This document shows positions 17,701-26,121 of a stretch of DNA of 64,000 nucleotides, in pieces; the first letter of the stretch is position 1; each line of letters starts with the position of its first letter. This stretch comes from Luteimicrobium xylanilyticum (GTDB lineage Bacteria; Actinomycetota; Actinomycetes; Actinomycetales; Cellulomonadaceae), in assembly GCF_009429125.1 (NCBI RefSeq), contig NZ_CP045529.1, positions 1,116,001 to 1,180,000 of the forward strand, read 5' to 3'. A program made the translations under genes and the position numbers. The notes under the pieces are model-generated. The model saw only the letters and a program-made list of their open reading frames with translations. It had not been told where the DNA came from and made no database searches.

Positions 17701-20700
17701 AGGCCAAGGAGGCCCGTGACGTCCGGATGGGCCAGCTCGGCATGAGCAACCAGGTCTCGCACCACATCCCGTACCTGTACGCGGCGGCCGGCGAGCCGTC
17801 CAAGACGCAGGCCGCGGTCCGCGAGATCACCCAGCGGCTGTTCGTGGGCTCCGAGATCGGCCAGGGCTACCCGGGCGACGAGGACAACGGCGAGATGTCG
17901 TCGTGGTACGTGTTCTCCGCGCTCGGCTTCTACCCGCTGGCGCTCGGCTCCGGCCAGTACACGATCGGCTCGCCGCTCTACTCCGACGCCACCGTCCACC
18001 TCAAGGGCGGCGACCTCAAGATCGAGGCGCCGGACAACAGCAAGCAGAACGTGTACGTGAAGTCCGTCAGCCTCAACGGCAAGGCCCTCGACGGGGTGAA
18101 CCTCGACGAGTCCGCGCTCAAGGACGGCGGCACGCTCACGTTCGACATGAGCGCCACGCCGACGTCGTGGGGCGAGCGCACGAGCGACACCGGCGTGCGC
18201 ACGCCGGAGGTCGACGCGACGAAGCCGTCGTACGGCGACACCGCTGCGACCGACGACGCGGACGCCGCCACCGACCTCAGCGCGCTCGTGGACGACAACT
18301 CCCGCAGCGCCGTGACGTTCTCGTCGGCGACGCCCACGGTGACGTGGTCGTCGACGAGCGGGCCCGTGGCGGTCGCGTCGTACACGCTCACCAACGGCGC
18401 GAACGGCTCGACCCCGACGGCGTGGACCCTCGAGGGCTCCAACGACGGCGAGAGCTGGACGACGCTCGACACCCGGACGGACCAGAAGTTCGCCTGGGCC
18501 ACCCAGACGCGCCCGTTCACGGTCGCGAAGCCGACGCTGTACTCGCAGTACCGGCTCCACGTCACCGCGACGAGCGACGGCAAGGCCCCGACGCTCGCGG
18601 AGCTCGAGCTGCTCGTCGACACGACCGTGCAGTCCGACACGTTCGCCCTCTACCCGGGCAAGAAGCTCGCCGGCAAGGTCGGGACCTCGTTCACGGGCGC
18701 GTACGCGACCGTGACCGGCGGCACCTCGTCCGACCCGAAGGACTTCACCGCGACCGTCGACTTCCTCGACGGCAAGGGCCCGCAGCCCGCCACGGTCACC
18801 AAGTCGGGCCTCGGGGCGCTGCAGATCACGGCGCCGCACACGTTCGACAAGGCCGGCGTCTACACGGCGCGGGTCTGGGTGAAGCAGGGTGACAAGCAGG
18901 ACTCGGAGCCCGTCACGATCACGGTGTCGCGCGACGACTCGCTGGTCGGCGCGTACTCGATCACCTGCTTCACGACGCTCGGCGCCGGGATCAGCGGCGA
19001 CTGCGACGGGAACGGGTTCACGTTCGACGCGGCGTCGCTCGCGACGAAGGGCTACGTGCCCGGCACCACCGTCACGGTTCCGGGGACCGACCTGACCTTC
19101 GACCTCCCGAAGGTCGCGGCGGGCAAGCCCGACACCGCCGTCGCCAAGGGACAGCGCATCGCGCTCGACCTCGGCACGGGCGCCACGAAGCTGTCGGTGA
19201 TCGGGACCGCGAACGAGGACCCGCAGCACGACACCGCGACGCTGACGTTCACCGACGGCAGCACGCAGGACCTCGCGATCGACTTCGGTGACTGGGTCGG
19301 CGCGGCGAAGAACCCGCAGTTCGGGAACATCGCCGTGGCGCTGTCCGACGACCGGCTCAAGGGCTCGGGCGCCGGCGACAACCAGGCCGCCGCGGTCTTC
19401 TCGACGGCACCGGTCGACATCCCGGCGGGCAAGACCGTCGCGTCGATCACCCTGCCCGACCAGGAGAACGGTCTGGGCGACGGGCTGATCCACGTCGTCG
19501 CGATCGCGTCCGACGGGAAGCGGACCGCGCACGAGGCCCTCGCGGCCGAGGGTACGGACGTCGCCCAGCAGGCCACGGGCCAGGAGTTCACCGCGGCGCT
19601 CGCCACGGTGACCGGCGGGCTCGGCGGCCAGGACACGGCCACCGTCAACTGGGGCGACGAGACCCCGATCGACACCGCCGAGGTAGCGGACGGGAAGGTG
19701 ACGGGCACGCACACCTACGCGCAGGCCGGCACCTACACCGTCTCGGTGACCGTCGACGACGGCGAGAAGAGCGTGGTCGCGACCACGAAGGTCGTCGTCA
19801 AGGCGGAGTACCACGCGGCCCTCGCGGTGACCCCGGCGAAGGTGCACCCCGGTGACACCGTGACGATCAAGGGCACCGGCTTCGAGCCGGGCGAGACGGT
19901 CGACGTGACGCTCAGCGCCACGCCGGTCGCCACCACGGCCCGCTCGCTCGCCGCCCAGCCGGGCGTCAAGGCCGACAAGGACGGCTCCTTCACCACCACG
20001 AAGACGATCCCGGCCAAGGCCGACGACGGGACCTACCCGGTCCTCGCCGTCGGGCGTGACTCGCAGGCCTCGGCCATGACGAACGTCGTCGTCGAGCACG
20101 CGAAGAAGGCGTCGTCGGTGACCCTGAGCGCGAAGGCGACCGAGGTCGCGTACGGCAACCCGGTCACGCTCACCGCGAGCGTCACGAAGCACGCGACCGG
20201 CGCGGTCGAGTTCTTCGACGGGAAGACGTCGCTCGGCCTGGTCACGATCGTCGGCCACAAGGCGCGGCTCACCCTCGACGCGGTCGCGATCGGCACGCAC
20301 GCCTACACGGCGCGCTACGCCGGCGACGACGTGTACGCGGCGAGCGCGAGCAAGACGGTCAGGGTGAAGGTCGCCAAGGCGCACACCGCGGTGGGCGTCC
20401 CGGCGTTCTCGAAGCCGTCGCAGGTCTACGGCTCGACCAAGGTCGCGAAGGTGACGGCCTGGGTCACCGGCGCCACCAGCGGCACGGTCACGTTCCGCAG
20501 CGGCTCCACCGTGCTCGGCCACGCCAAGGTCGAGCGCAGCGGCTGGGGCTACCGGGCGACGGCGACCCTGTCGTCGAAGCTCAAGCCCGGCACGTACCGG
20601 AACGTCGTCGCGGTGCTCGGGGCGACCAGCACCACCGACGCCGCGGCGTCGCGACCCTCGCACACGCCGTTCCGGGTGGCCAAGGCCACGACCTCCGTCG

Positions 20701-20981
20701 ACGTGGCGGGGTCGTCGTTCCGGTCCGGGACGCACCCGACGGTCAAGGTGCGTGTCACGAAGCTCTCGAACGGCTCCTGGCCGACCGGGACCGTGGAGAT
20801 CCGGGTCGGCGGTGACACCGTCAAGAGCGTCCGGCTCAAGGCGGACGACCACGGCCGCGTGGACGTCACGCTGCCGCGGACGTACACGAAGGACGTCACC
20901 GTCCGGGCGGTCTTCACGCCGTCGTCGGAGTACGTCGAGAAGGCCACGTCGCCGAGCGTGCGGATCACCGTGCGCCGGTGA
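14736..20981 (+). CDS. Secreted GH92 alpha-mannosidase with multiple accessory domains
   Basis: A 2081-residue exported enzyme. ATG 14736 is preferred over 14649 and 14709 because AGGAG precedes it; the signal peptide ends near PAAHA (about residue 47). Order: F5/8C-like domain (95-225), a second beta-sandwich (235-400), GH92 core (about 408-1140), another F5/8C-like domain (1160-1300), PKD-like domains, an unassigned sandwich (1400-1600) and Ig-like repeats to the end. The core shows ETDGWNFAFHAPYD (Glu942, candidate acid) and PGDEDNGEMSSWYVFSALGF (Asp1048/Asp1050, candidate base pair). GH92 enzymes are calcium-dependent inverting exo-alpha-mannosidases on N-glycans or yeast mannan. No sortase or S-layer anchor is seen. 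Controlled by a type C operator. Confidence 0.93.
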   Translation: MSLQFSDAGRPPGRTRRRAASAARVGTVGAVSAALIATLGGLVAPAAHADDAPAGGTFASSFEKSDAAPLLSTAFSDPVNVTGARYANGSLLPHVTGVTASGENPPSETAVKAADADSSTKWLVKASTGWLQYQLDAAQTVKQYTLTSANDSSGRDPKAWTVQGSTDGKTWVDIDTQKDQTFSDRYVTNTYTVAKPGAYTFYRLNITQNNGDSLIQLADWDIQDGSDTPTPAGPMRTEIGSGPVSAPTAKTNAGFSGTQALHYSGSHLADGKASSTDTIYSDVDIPVGADSELSYAVFPTMNPSDLEYPSTYVAVDLQLDDGTLMSAKGLSDQYGFGADAKDQGSEKALYADQWNKVRVDLSSLAGHHITKILLSYDNPGGSAKTTFSGWLDDVAVQHATTIDGSSRTNYVDTRRGTNASGSFSRGNNIPATAVPNGFNFFTPMTDASSQSWLYNYASSNDSKNLPVLQAIGISHEPSPWMGDRDQLAIMPSLATGTPDAGLSARGLEFSHDDETAQPDLYSVKFTDGIQAQVTPSDHAGMYRFTFPSGAASGTAIVDQVAGTSSLKVAADGTVTGWVDGGSGLSAGASRMFVYGQFDRAPSAVGTATGRTTAQFARFDTSSDSSVELRIATSFISLDQAKHNLDLEVTGQSFDQVRSAAQKQWNDRLGVIDVPKATQVQKVNLYSDLYRLNLYPNSQSENTGTADDAKWQYASPVSAKSGTATDTATNAKVVDGKIFVNNGFWDTYRTVWPLYSFLYPDVATELVNGFVQQYRDGGWIARWSSPGYADLMTGTSSDASFAESYLSGAIPTDLALEAYDAAVKNATVLPTSNAVGRKGLDTSEFIGYTSNATGESVSWGLEGYINDFAIGKMAEKLAADPKTPKARVAELQQEASYFTKRATNYVNMFDPAVNFFQGKTPAGTFAKDPSTYDPTQWGGDYTETDGWNFAFHAPYDIDGLAALYGGTDGLLKKLDTFFATPEKGTYGIHEAKEARDVRMGQLGMSNQVSHHIPYLYAAAGEPSKTQAAVREITQRLFVGSEIGQGYPGDEDNGEMSSWYVFSALGFYPLALGSGQYTIGSPLYSDATVHLKGGDLKIEAPDNSKQNVYVKSVSLNGKALDGVNLDESALKDGGTLTFDMSATPTSWGERTSDTGVRTPEVDATKPSYGDTAATDDADAATDLSALVDDNSRSAVTFSSATPTVTWSSTSGPVAVASYTLTNGANGSTPTAWTLEGSNDGESWTTLDTRTDQKFAWATQTRPFTVAKPTLYSQYRLHVTATSDGKAPTLAELELLVDTTVQSDTFALYPGKKLAGKVGTSFTGAYATVTGGTSSDPKDFTATVDFLDGKGPQPATVTKSGLGALQITAPHTFDKAGVYTARVWVKQGDKQDSEPVTITVSRDDSLVGAYSITCFTTLGAGISGDCDGNGFTFDAASLATKGYVPGTTVTVPGTDLTFDLPKVAAGKPDTAVAKGQRIALDLGTGATKLSVIGTANEDPQHDTATLTFTDGSTQDLAIDFGDWVGAAKNPQFGNIAVALSDDRLKGSGAGDNQAAAVFSTAPVDIPAGKTVASITLPDQENGLGDGLIHVVAIASDGKRTAHEALAAEGTDVAQQATGQEFTAALATVTGGLGGQDTATVNWGDETPIDTAEVADGKVTGTHTYAQAGTYTVSVTVDDGEKSVVATTKVVVKAEYHAALAVTPAKVHPGDTVTIKGTGFEPGETVDVTLSATPVATTARSLAAQPGVKADKDGSFTTTKTIPAKADDGTYPVLAVGRDSQASAMTNVVVEHAKKASSVTLSAKATEVAYGNPVTLTASVTKHATGAVEFFDGKTSLGLVTIVGHKARLTLDAVAIGTHAYTARYAGDDVYAASASKTVRVKVAKAHTAVGVPAFSKPSQVYGSTKVAKVTAWVTGATSGTVTFRSGSTVLGHAKVERSGWGYRATATLSSKLKPGTYRNVVAVLGATSTTDAAASRPSHTPFRVAKATTSVDVAGSSFRSGTHPTVKVRVTKLSNGSWPTGTVEIRVGGDTVKSVRLKADDHGRVDVTLPRTYTKDVTVRAVFTPSSEYVEKATSPSVRITVRR

Positions 20982-21030
20982 CGGGCCACCCCGCCCAGGG
21001 GGGCGCTGCGGCGGGGTGAGACAGGGGAGC

Positions 21031-21065
21031 GGGCCACGGCCGGACACGACGTCCGGCCGTGGCCC
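21031..21065 (+). terminator. Strong hairpin after the GH92 gene
   Basis: A perfect 15-bp stem (GGGCCACGGCCGGAC and its complement) with a five-base loop lies 49 bases after the GH92 stop. It lacks a T-tract, as many high-GC actinobacterial terminators do. Confidence 0.7.
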
Positions 21066-21121
21066 GCGGCCGTCGTCCCCGGGTTCGGACGTGTCGGCGA
21101 CGTCTGGCACGATCGAGGGCG

Positions 21122-22969
21122 ATGACCGAGACCGCACCGCCCTCCGCCCGTCCCTTCCAGGTCGACCTCCGTGGCGTCGTCGACCTCCTCGGCCGGCACC
21201 TGTACTCCGGGCCGCGCGTGTACCTGCGCGAGCTCGTCCAGAACGCGCGCGACGCCGTCCACGCCCGGGCCGACCTCGAGCCCGACGGCACGGGACGCCC
21301 GTGGGAGGTGCGCATCCACCCGGCCGCCGGCCCGGGCGGGGTGCTGCGCGTCGTCGACGACGGCGCGGGACTGACCGCGGCCGAGGTCGGGGACCTCCTG
21401 GCGACCGTCGGGCGCAGCTCCAAGCGTGACCTGCTCGACCTGCCGCGCGAGGGGCTCCTCGGCCGGTTCGGGATCGGCCTGCTGAGCTGCTTCATGGTGA
21501 CCGACGAGATCATCGTCCGGTCGCGGTCCGTGCGCGGCGACGCACCCGTCGAGTGGGTGGGGAGCGCGGACGGCACGTTCTCCGTGCGCGAGCTGACGGG
21601 CCCCGAGGCGGAGGGGATCCCGGTCGGCACCGAGGTCCGGCTCGCCGCCCGGCCCGACGACGTCGCCCTCCTCGACCACGACGGCGCGCTCGGCCTCGCG
21701 CGCACGTACGCGCGGTTCCTCGACGTGACGGTCCGGGTCGCACGCCCCGAGGGCACGTGGGACACGGTGACGCAGGAGCCCGTGTTCGCGGCGACGGGGG
21801 AGCGGCGGGCCGACCTCGCCGAGCAGGTGCGCGCGTTCGGGCGCGACCTCGTCGGCGCCGAGCCGTTCGACACGATCGAGCTCGCGGTCCCGGCGACGGG
21901 CACGCGCGGCACCGCCTACGTCCTGCCGTTCGCACCGCCGCCCGGGGCGCGGCAGGCGAGCGTCGTGCACCTCGGCGGGATGCTCCTCGACGACCGCTGG
22001 GACGGGCTGCTGCCCGACTGGGCGTTCTTCGTGCGGGCGGTCGTCGACACGACCGGCCTGCGGCCCACGGCCTCGCGCGAGGCGCTCGTCGAGGACGACG
22101 CGCTGGAGCTCACGCGCGCCGAGCTCGGTGCCGCCGTGCGCCGGTGGGTGCTCGAGCTCGGGCTGCGCCGTCCGGGACGGCTCGCCGAGTTCGTCGCCGT
22201 CCACGAGCGGTCGCTCAAGGGCCTCGTCGTGCACGACGACGAGCTCGCGTCGTTCGTGCTGCGGTGGCTGCGGCTCGAGACGTCGGTGGGTGTGCTCACG
22301 GTCGACGAGCTCGTGACGCGGTACCCCGAGGTCCGCTACACCGAGACCGTCGACGAGTTCCGTCAGGTCGCCGCGCTCGCGCCGCCGGACCGGCCCGTCG
22401 TCAACGGCGGCTACGTCCACGACGCCGACGTGGTGCGCCGCCTGCCCGACGTCTTCGACGGTGTCCGCGTGGCGCGCGCGACGGTCGAGGACGCGCTCGA
22501 CGCGCTGGACGTGCCCCCGCTCGACGACCGCGCCACCGTCGCCCGGCTCGAGGACCGCGCGGGGACCGTCCTGGACGCCGTCGGCTGCGACGTCGTCGTG
22601 CGCCGGTACGAGCCCGCGGACGTGCCCGCGCTGTACCTGGCCGGGCGCGACGCGCTCCGCGCGCTCGACCGCGGGGCCGCCCGGCGCGTCGCTCCGGCCC
22701 TGTGGGCCGGCGTGCTCGGCAAGGCGTCCGAGGCCGCTCCGGGCGGCGCGACCCCGTCCGGGCCCGCCCGCCCGCGCCTGTGCCTCAACTGGTCCAGCCC
22801 GCTCGTCCGCACCCTCGCCGCGACCGACGACGACGCCGTCCTCGCCCGGACCGTCCAGCTCCTGTACGTGCAGGCGCTGCTCGCCGGCCACCGGCCGCTG
22901 CGGCCGGACGACCGGGCGCTCCTCACCGGCGCTCTCACCGACCTCGTCCAGCTCAGCGCCGCCCGCTGA
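21122..22969 (+). CDS. HSP90-family ATPase (HtpG-like)
   Basis: A 615-residue cytosolic GHKL ATPase of the HSP90 family. The Bergerat nucleotide fold is intact: ELVQNARDAVHA (Glu37, Asn41), VVDDGAGL (Asp80/Gly81) and GLLGRFGIGLLSCFM. The middle region contains the substrate/ATP arginine area (TGLRPTASREALVEDD). The C-terminal part (from about 480) does not look like the canonical dimerisation domain and there is no MEEVD tail. ATG 21122 starts at the expected place. A TPR-like gene follows 64 bases downstream, suggesting a chaperone/co-chaperone unit. Divergent HtpG-like proteins of this kind are known in actinomycetes; clients are unknown. Confidence 0.9.
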   Translation: MTETAPPSARPFQVDLRGVVDLLGRHLYSGPRVYLRELVQNARDAVHARADLEPDGTGRPWEVRIHPAAGPGGVLRVVDDGAGLTAAEVGDLLATVGRSSKRDLLDLPREGLLGRFGIGLLSCFMVTDEIIVRSRSVRGDAPVEWVGSADGTFSVRELTGPEAEGIPVGTEVRLAARPDDVALLDHDGALGLARTYARFLDVTVRVARPEGTWDTVTQEPVFAATGERRADLAEQVRAFGRDLVGAEPFDTIELAVPATGTRGTAYVLPFAPPPGARQASVVHLGGMLLDDRWDGLLPDWAFFVRAVVDTTGLRPTASREALVEDDALELTRAELGAAVRRWVLELGLRRPGRLAEFVAVHERSLKGLVVHDDELASFVLRWLRLETSVGVLTVDELVTRYPEVRYTETVDEFRQVAALAPPDRPVVNGGYVHDADVVRRLPDVFDGVRVARATVEDALDALDVPPLDDRATVARLEDRAGTVLDAVGCDVVVRRYEPADVPALYLAGRDALRALDRGAARRVAPALWAGVLGKASEAAPGGATPSGPARPRLCLNWSSPLVRTLAATDDDAVLARTVQLLYVQALLAGHRPLRPDDRALLTGALTDLVQLSAAR

Positions 22970-23033
22970 CCCGGACCCGCCCCACGACGCACTCGACGCC
23001 CACGACGCACCGCACCGAAGGAACGACCGCACC

Positions 23034-25982
23034 ATGACGACGCACGCCCCCGACGCCCAGGCCGCCGGCCGCCGCATCGACGCCCTGCTCGAGGAGGTCG
23101 ACCAGACGCCGTTCGGTCCGCACGAGCGGGCCCTGCTGGACCAGGCGCTCGCGCTCGCGGTCGAGGGGGAGGACGAGGTCCGGGAGTACCGGGCCCGGAT
23201 GCGGCTCACCGCGTCGGCGAACATGACGGGGGACACCGACACGGTGCTGTCGTCGTTCGCGTGGTGCGTGGGCATGCACGACCGCGACCCCGAGCGCTTC
23301 CCGACGTCGGGCCCCGAGATCGGCGGGGACCTGCTGTGGCACTACAAGTGGATGTCGGGCGCGCTCTCGCTCAACCCCGTCTTCCCGGCCGAGCAGATCC
23401 ACGCGGTGCTCGACGACATGGCGCAGCGGTACGACCGGGCCGGCGTGGGGCGCAGCGGCGTCGTCATGGCCCGGTTCGGCGCGGCCGCGGCGAACGGCTG
23501 GGCCGACGAGGCCGAGGCCGCGTACGCCGAGCTGCAGGTCACCCCCGACGACGAGTACAGCCACTGCGACGCGTGCGTGCGCTCCGAGACCGCGGACTGG
23601 CTCGCCGCCGTCGGACGCGAGGACGAGGCGCTTCGCCTGTACGACGAGATGGTCGCCGAGGGCTACGCGTGCGGCGAGGAGCCCGAGCGGGCCCTGTCGC
23701 AGGCGCTCGTCCCCATGCTGCGGGCGGGCCGGTTCGACGACGCGCGCGCCGCGCACCTGCGCAGCTACCGGGACGCGCGGGGGAACGCCGGCAACCTCGG
23801 CATCGTCGCGCGGCACCTCGCGTTCTGCGCGGTCACCGGCAACGAGGCTCGCGGCCTGTCGATGCTCGAGCGGCACCTGCCGTGGTTCGGGCACGACGGG
23901 CTCAACGCGCTCGAGCACTTCGAGGCGCTCGCGTCCGCGGCGCTGCTCCTCGACGCGGTCACGGCGGCCGGGCACGGGGACGCCCCGGTCCGGGGTTCGG
24001 ACGGCCCGGAGCTCGCGCCGTTCGTGGGGGAGCACGAGGGCCGCTGGACCGCGGCCGAGCTCGCGCCGCGGGCCTGGGACGCGGCCGCCCGCGTCGCCGG
24101 TGCGTTCGACGCCCGCAACGGCAACGCCCACTTCGCCGGCCGGCTGGCCGGGTTCCGGGCGCTCGCGGACGAGCGGTACGACGTGCCGGTCGAGACCGAC
24201 GCCCCCACGCCCGCCCCGGTCGCCGTGCCGGACCCCGACCCCGTGGACGCGCGCGGCTGGGGCGTGCGTGCGCGCGAGCGGGCGATCGTCGGGGACGTGG
24301 TCGGAGCCCTCGCCGCCGTCGACCGCGGCCTCGCGAGCGCCGACGACCGGACGCGCGCCGCTCTCCTCGGCACGCAGCTCGGGATCCTCGTGGGCGCCGA
24401 TCGCCACGACGACGCCCGGCTCGTGCTCGCCGACCGGATCGCATCGCTGCGGGCGTCGGGCCAGGCGTACCAGGCGGACCTCGAGGAGCGGCTGGGCCTG
24501 GTGCTGTTCGGGACGGCCGTGCCCGACGACGCGGCCCGGCTCGAGGCCGAGGCGCAGGCGGCCCAGGAGGCCGGGGAACCGGCCGCGGCCGCCGACGCGT
24601 CGCTCACGCTCGCCGTCCTGCTGGGCCGGTCGGCCGAGGACGGCGGCGACGCGGCGGTCCTGGGCCCGCAGGTCGTCGCGGCGGCGCGTCGTGCTGCTGT
24701 CGTCGCGCCGCGTGGCGCGGAGCGTGTCGACGAGCTGTGGGAGGGTGCGACGTTCGTCCTGGCGCTCTCGCTCGCGCAGACCACGCCGGCCGAGCCGGAC
24801 GCGCCGGGCCGGCCGGGTGTCGAAGCACCGTCGGGTCCCGAGCAGGCGCTCGCCGCGCTGGACGAGCTCGTCGCGTCGCTGCACGCCGCGCCCGGGAGCA
24901 ACCGTGCCCGGCTCGCCGACGCGCACCGCCTGCGGGCCCGTCTGCGCGCCGGTGCGGGGGACTTCGACCGGGCGGTGGCCGACGCCTCGGCGACGCTCGA
25001 GCTGGACCTCGCGCTCGGCGCTCGCGAGCGTGCGACCGACGCCGCGATGCTCGGGGCCGCGATCCTCGGCGACCTCGGGCGCCCGCACGAGGCCGTCGCG
25101 CGGCTGCGGCTCGCGGTGCGGCAGGCGGAGCTCGCGGAGTCTCCCCGCGTCGTCGGCGCGCGGTATGCGCTCGGGCGGCAGCTCGCGGACGTCGGGGCGT
25201 CCGTGGAGGCCGTCGAGGTGCTGCAGACCGTGCTGGAGCAGGAGGAGGCCGACGGGGCGCGTCCCGCGGCGCGCGCCGAGACGCTCGAGGCGCTCGGGCA
25301 CGCGTCGCGCGATGCGGACGAGCCCGGGGCCGCGGCATCCGCCTGGTCGCGCGCGGTCGACCTGTTCGAGGAGGACGGCGCGGGGGTCGGCGCGGCGCGG
25401 GTGCGGCTCGCCAACGGCACGCTCCACTTCCAGGCCGGGTACGCGCGTGACGCGGTCGAGCTGCTCGAGCCGGCGGTGGTCCAGGCGCGCGAGGCCGAGC
25501 AGCTCGGCCTGCTCGTCGACGTCCTGCACCTGCTCGGGCGTGCGCGGTGCGCCGACGGCGACCCGGCGGGTCTGCGGGACCTCGACGAGGTGCTCGACCT
25601 CGCGCGCCGCCACGACGCCTCCTGGCTCGTGGCCGACGTCACCGACTCCCGGGCCCGGTCCCTCGTCGTCCTCGACCGCCTCGACGAGGCCGTCGCCGCC
25701 GCGCTCGCAGCGTCCGACCTGTATGCCGCGGCGGGCGACACCCGCAGCGGCGGGGGCTCGCTCCTGTTCGCGGGGCGGGCGCTGCTCGAGGCGACGCGCG
25801 AGGACGAGGCGGCCGCCGTCTACCGGTCCGCGGCCGACCAGTTCGCCGCGGCGGGCGAGGCGGACGGCGAGGCCGTGACGCGCCTCGAGCTCGCGGACGT
25901 CCTCGACCGGCTCGGCCGCGGCGCCGAGGCCGCCGTCGAGCGCGCGGCGGCCGAGCGCGCCGCCGGTCCGGTCGTGCCGTAG
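23034..25982 (+). CDS. Large TPR-like helical repeat protein
   Basis: A 982-residue protein with no signal peptide or membrane segment. It is almost entirely helical and Ala/Glu/Leu-rich, with repeating TPR-like patterns such as EAEAAYAELQ, EDEALRLYDEMV, GRPHEAVARLRLAV, EPGAAASAWSRAVDLFEEDG and REDEAAAVYRSAADQF. No catalytic motif is visible. ATG 23034 has GAAGGA 11 bases upstream. It follows the HSP90-family gene by 64 bases on the same strand and probably shares its transcript; a TPR protein beside an HSP90 suggests a co-chaperone or client adaptor. This is inference from adjacency. Confidence 0.85.
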   Translation: MTTHAPDAQAAGRRIDALLEEVDQTPFGPHERALLDQALALAVEGEDEVREYRARMRLTASANMTGDTDTVLSSFAWCVGMHDRDPERFPTSGPEIGGDLLWHYKWMSGALSLNPVFPAEQIHAVLDDMAQRYDRAGVGRSGVVMARFGAAAANGWADEAEAAYAELQVTPDDEYSHCDACVRSETADWLAAVGREDEALRLYDEMVAEGYACGEEPERALSQALVPMLRAGRFDDARAAHLRSYRDARGNAGNLGIVARHLAFCAVTGNEARGLSMLERHLPWFGHDGLNALEHFEALASAALLLDAVTAAGHGDAPVRGSDGPELAPFVGEHEGRWTAAELAPRAWDAAARVAGAFDARNGNAHFAGRLAGFRALADERYDVPVETDAPTPAPVAVPDPDPVDARGWGVRARERAIVGDVVGALAAVDRGLASADDRTRAALLGTQLGILVGADRHDDARLVLADRIASLRASGQAYQADLEERLGLVLFGTAVPDDAARLEAEAQAAQEAGEPAAAADASLTLAVLLGRSAEDGGDAAVLGPQVVAAARRAAVVAPRGAERVDELWEGATFVLALSLAQTTPAEPDAPGRPGVEAPSGPEQALAALDELVASLHAAPGSNRARLADAHRLRARLRAGAGDFDRAVADASATLELDLALGARERATDAAMLGAAILGDLGRPHEAVARLRLAVRQAELAESPRVVGARYALGRQLADVGASVEAVEVLQTVLEQEEADGARPAARAETLEALGHASRDADEPGAAASAWSRAVDLFEEDGAGVGAARVRLANGTLHFQAGYARDAVELLEPAVVQAREAEQLGLLVDVLHLLGRARCADGDPAGLRDLDEVLDLARRHDASWLVADVTDSRARSLVVLDRLDEAVAAALAASDLYAAAGDTRSGGGSLLFAGRALLEATREDEAAAVYRSAADQFAAAGEADGEAVTRLELADVLDRLGRGAEAAVERAAAERAAGPVVP

Positions 25983-26027
25983 CCCGGTCCCGCCTCGTCG
26001 TCCGAGCGACGTGTTCGGGTGGACCTC

Positions 26028-26057
26028 TTGTGGTGGACCTGTGCGTTCGGGCAGACT
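26028..26057 (+). promoter_or_regulatory. Tentative promoter of the GH9 gene
   Basis: TTGTGG (26028-26033) and CAGACT (26052-26057) are 18 bases apart and would start transcription just before the 29-bp palindrome. Both boxes are weak. Confidence 0.35.
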
Positions 26058-26066
26058 CGGAGGGAA

Positions 26067-26095
26067 GTCAATAGACAGGAATCCTGTCTATTGAC
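26067..26095. promoter_or_regulatory. 29-bp perfect palindrome (operator) before the GH9 gene
   Basis: Arms GTCAATAGACAGGA (26067-26080) and its exact complement (26082-26095) flank one central A. It is A/T-richer than its surroundings, lies 27 bases before ATG 26122, and has no T-run, so an operator is more likely than a terminator. It does not resemble the three LacI-type sites of the mannose locus. Confidence 0.75.
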
Positions 26096-26121
26096 GCCCG
26101 AGGGCGACGGAGGAGGCTGCG

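Noticed and set aside
14637-21137. A 2166-codon open frame on the minus strand opposite the GH92 gene
   Set aside because: It is the shadow of a real gene with G/C-biased third positions; its translation is Arg/Gly/Val low complexity with no domain, while the plus strand has a signal peptide and GH92 motifs.
26067-26095. Reading the 29-bp palindrome as the terminator of the TPR-like gene
   Set aside because: It is A/T-rich, has no T-run, lies 84 bases after the stop and close to the next start; an operator fits better.
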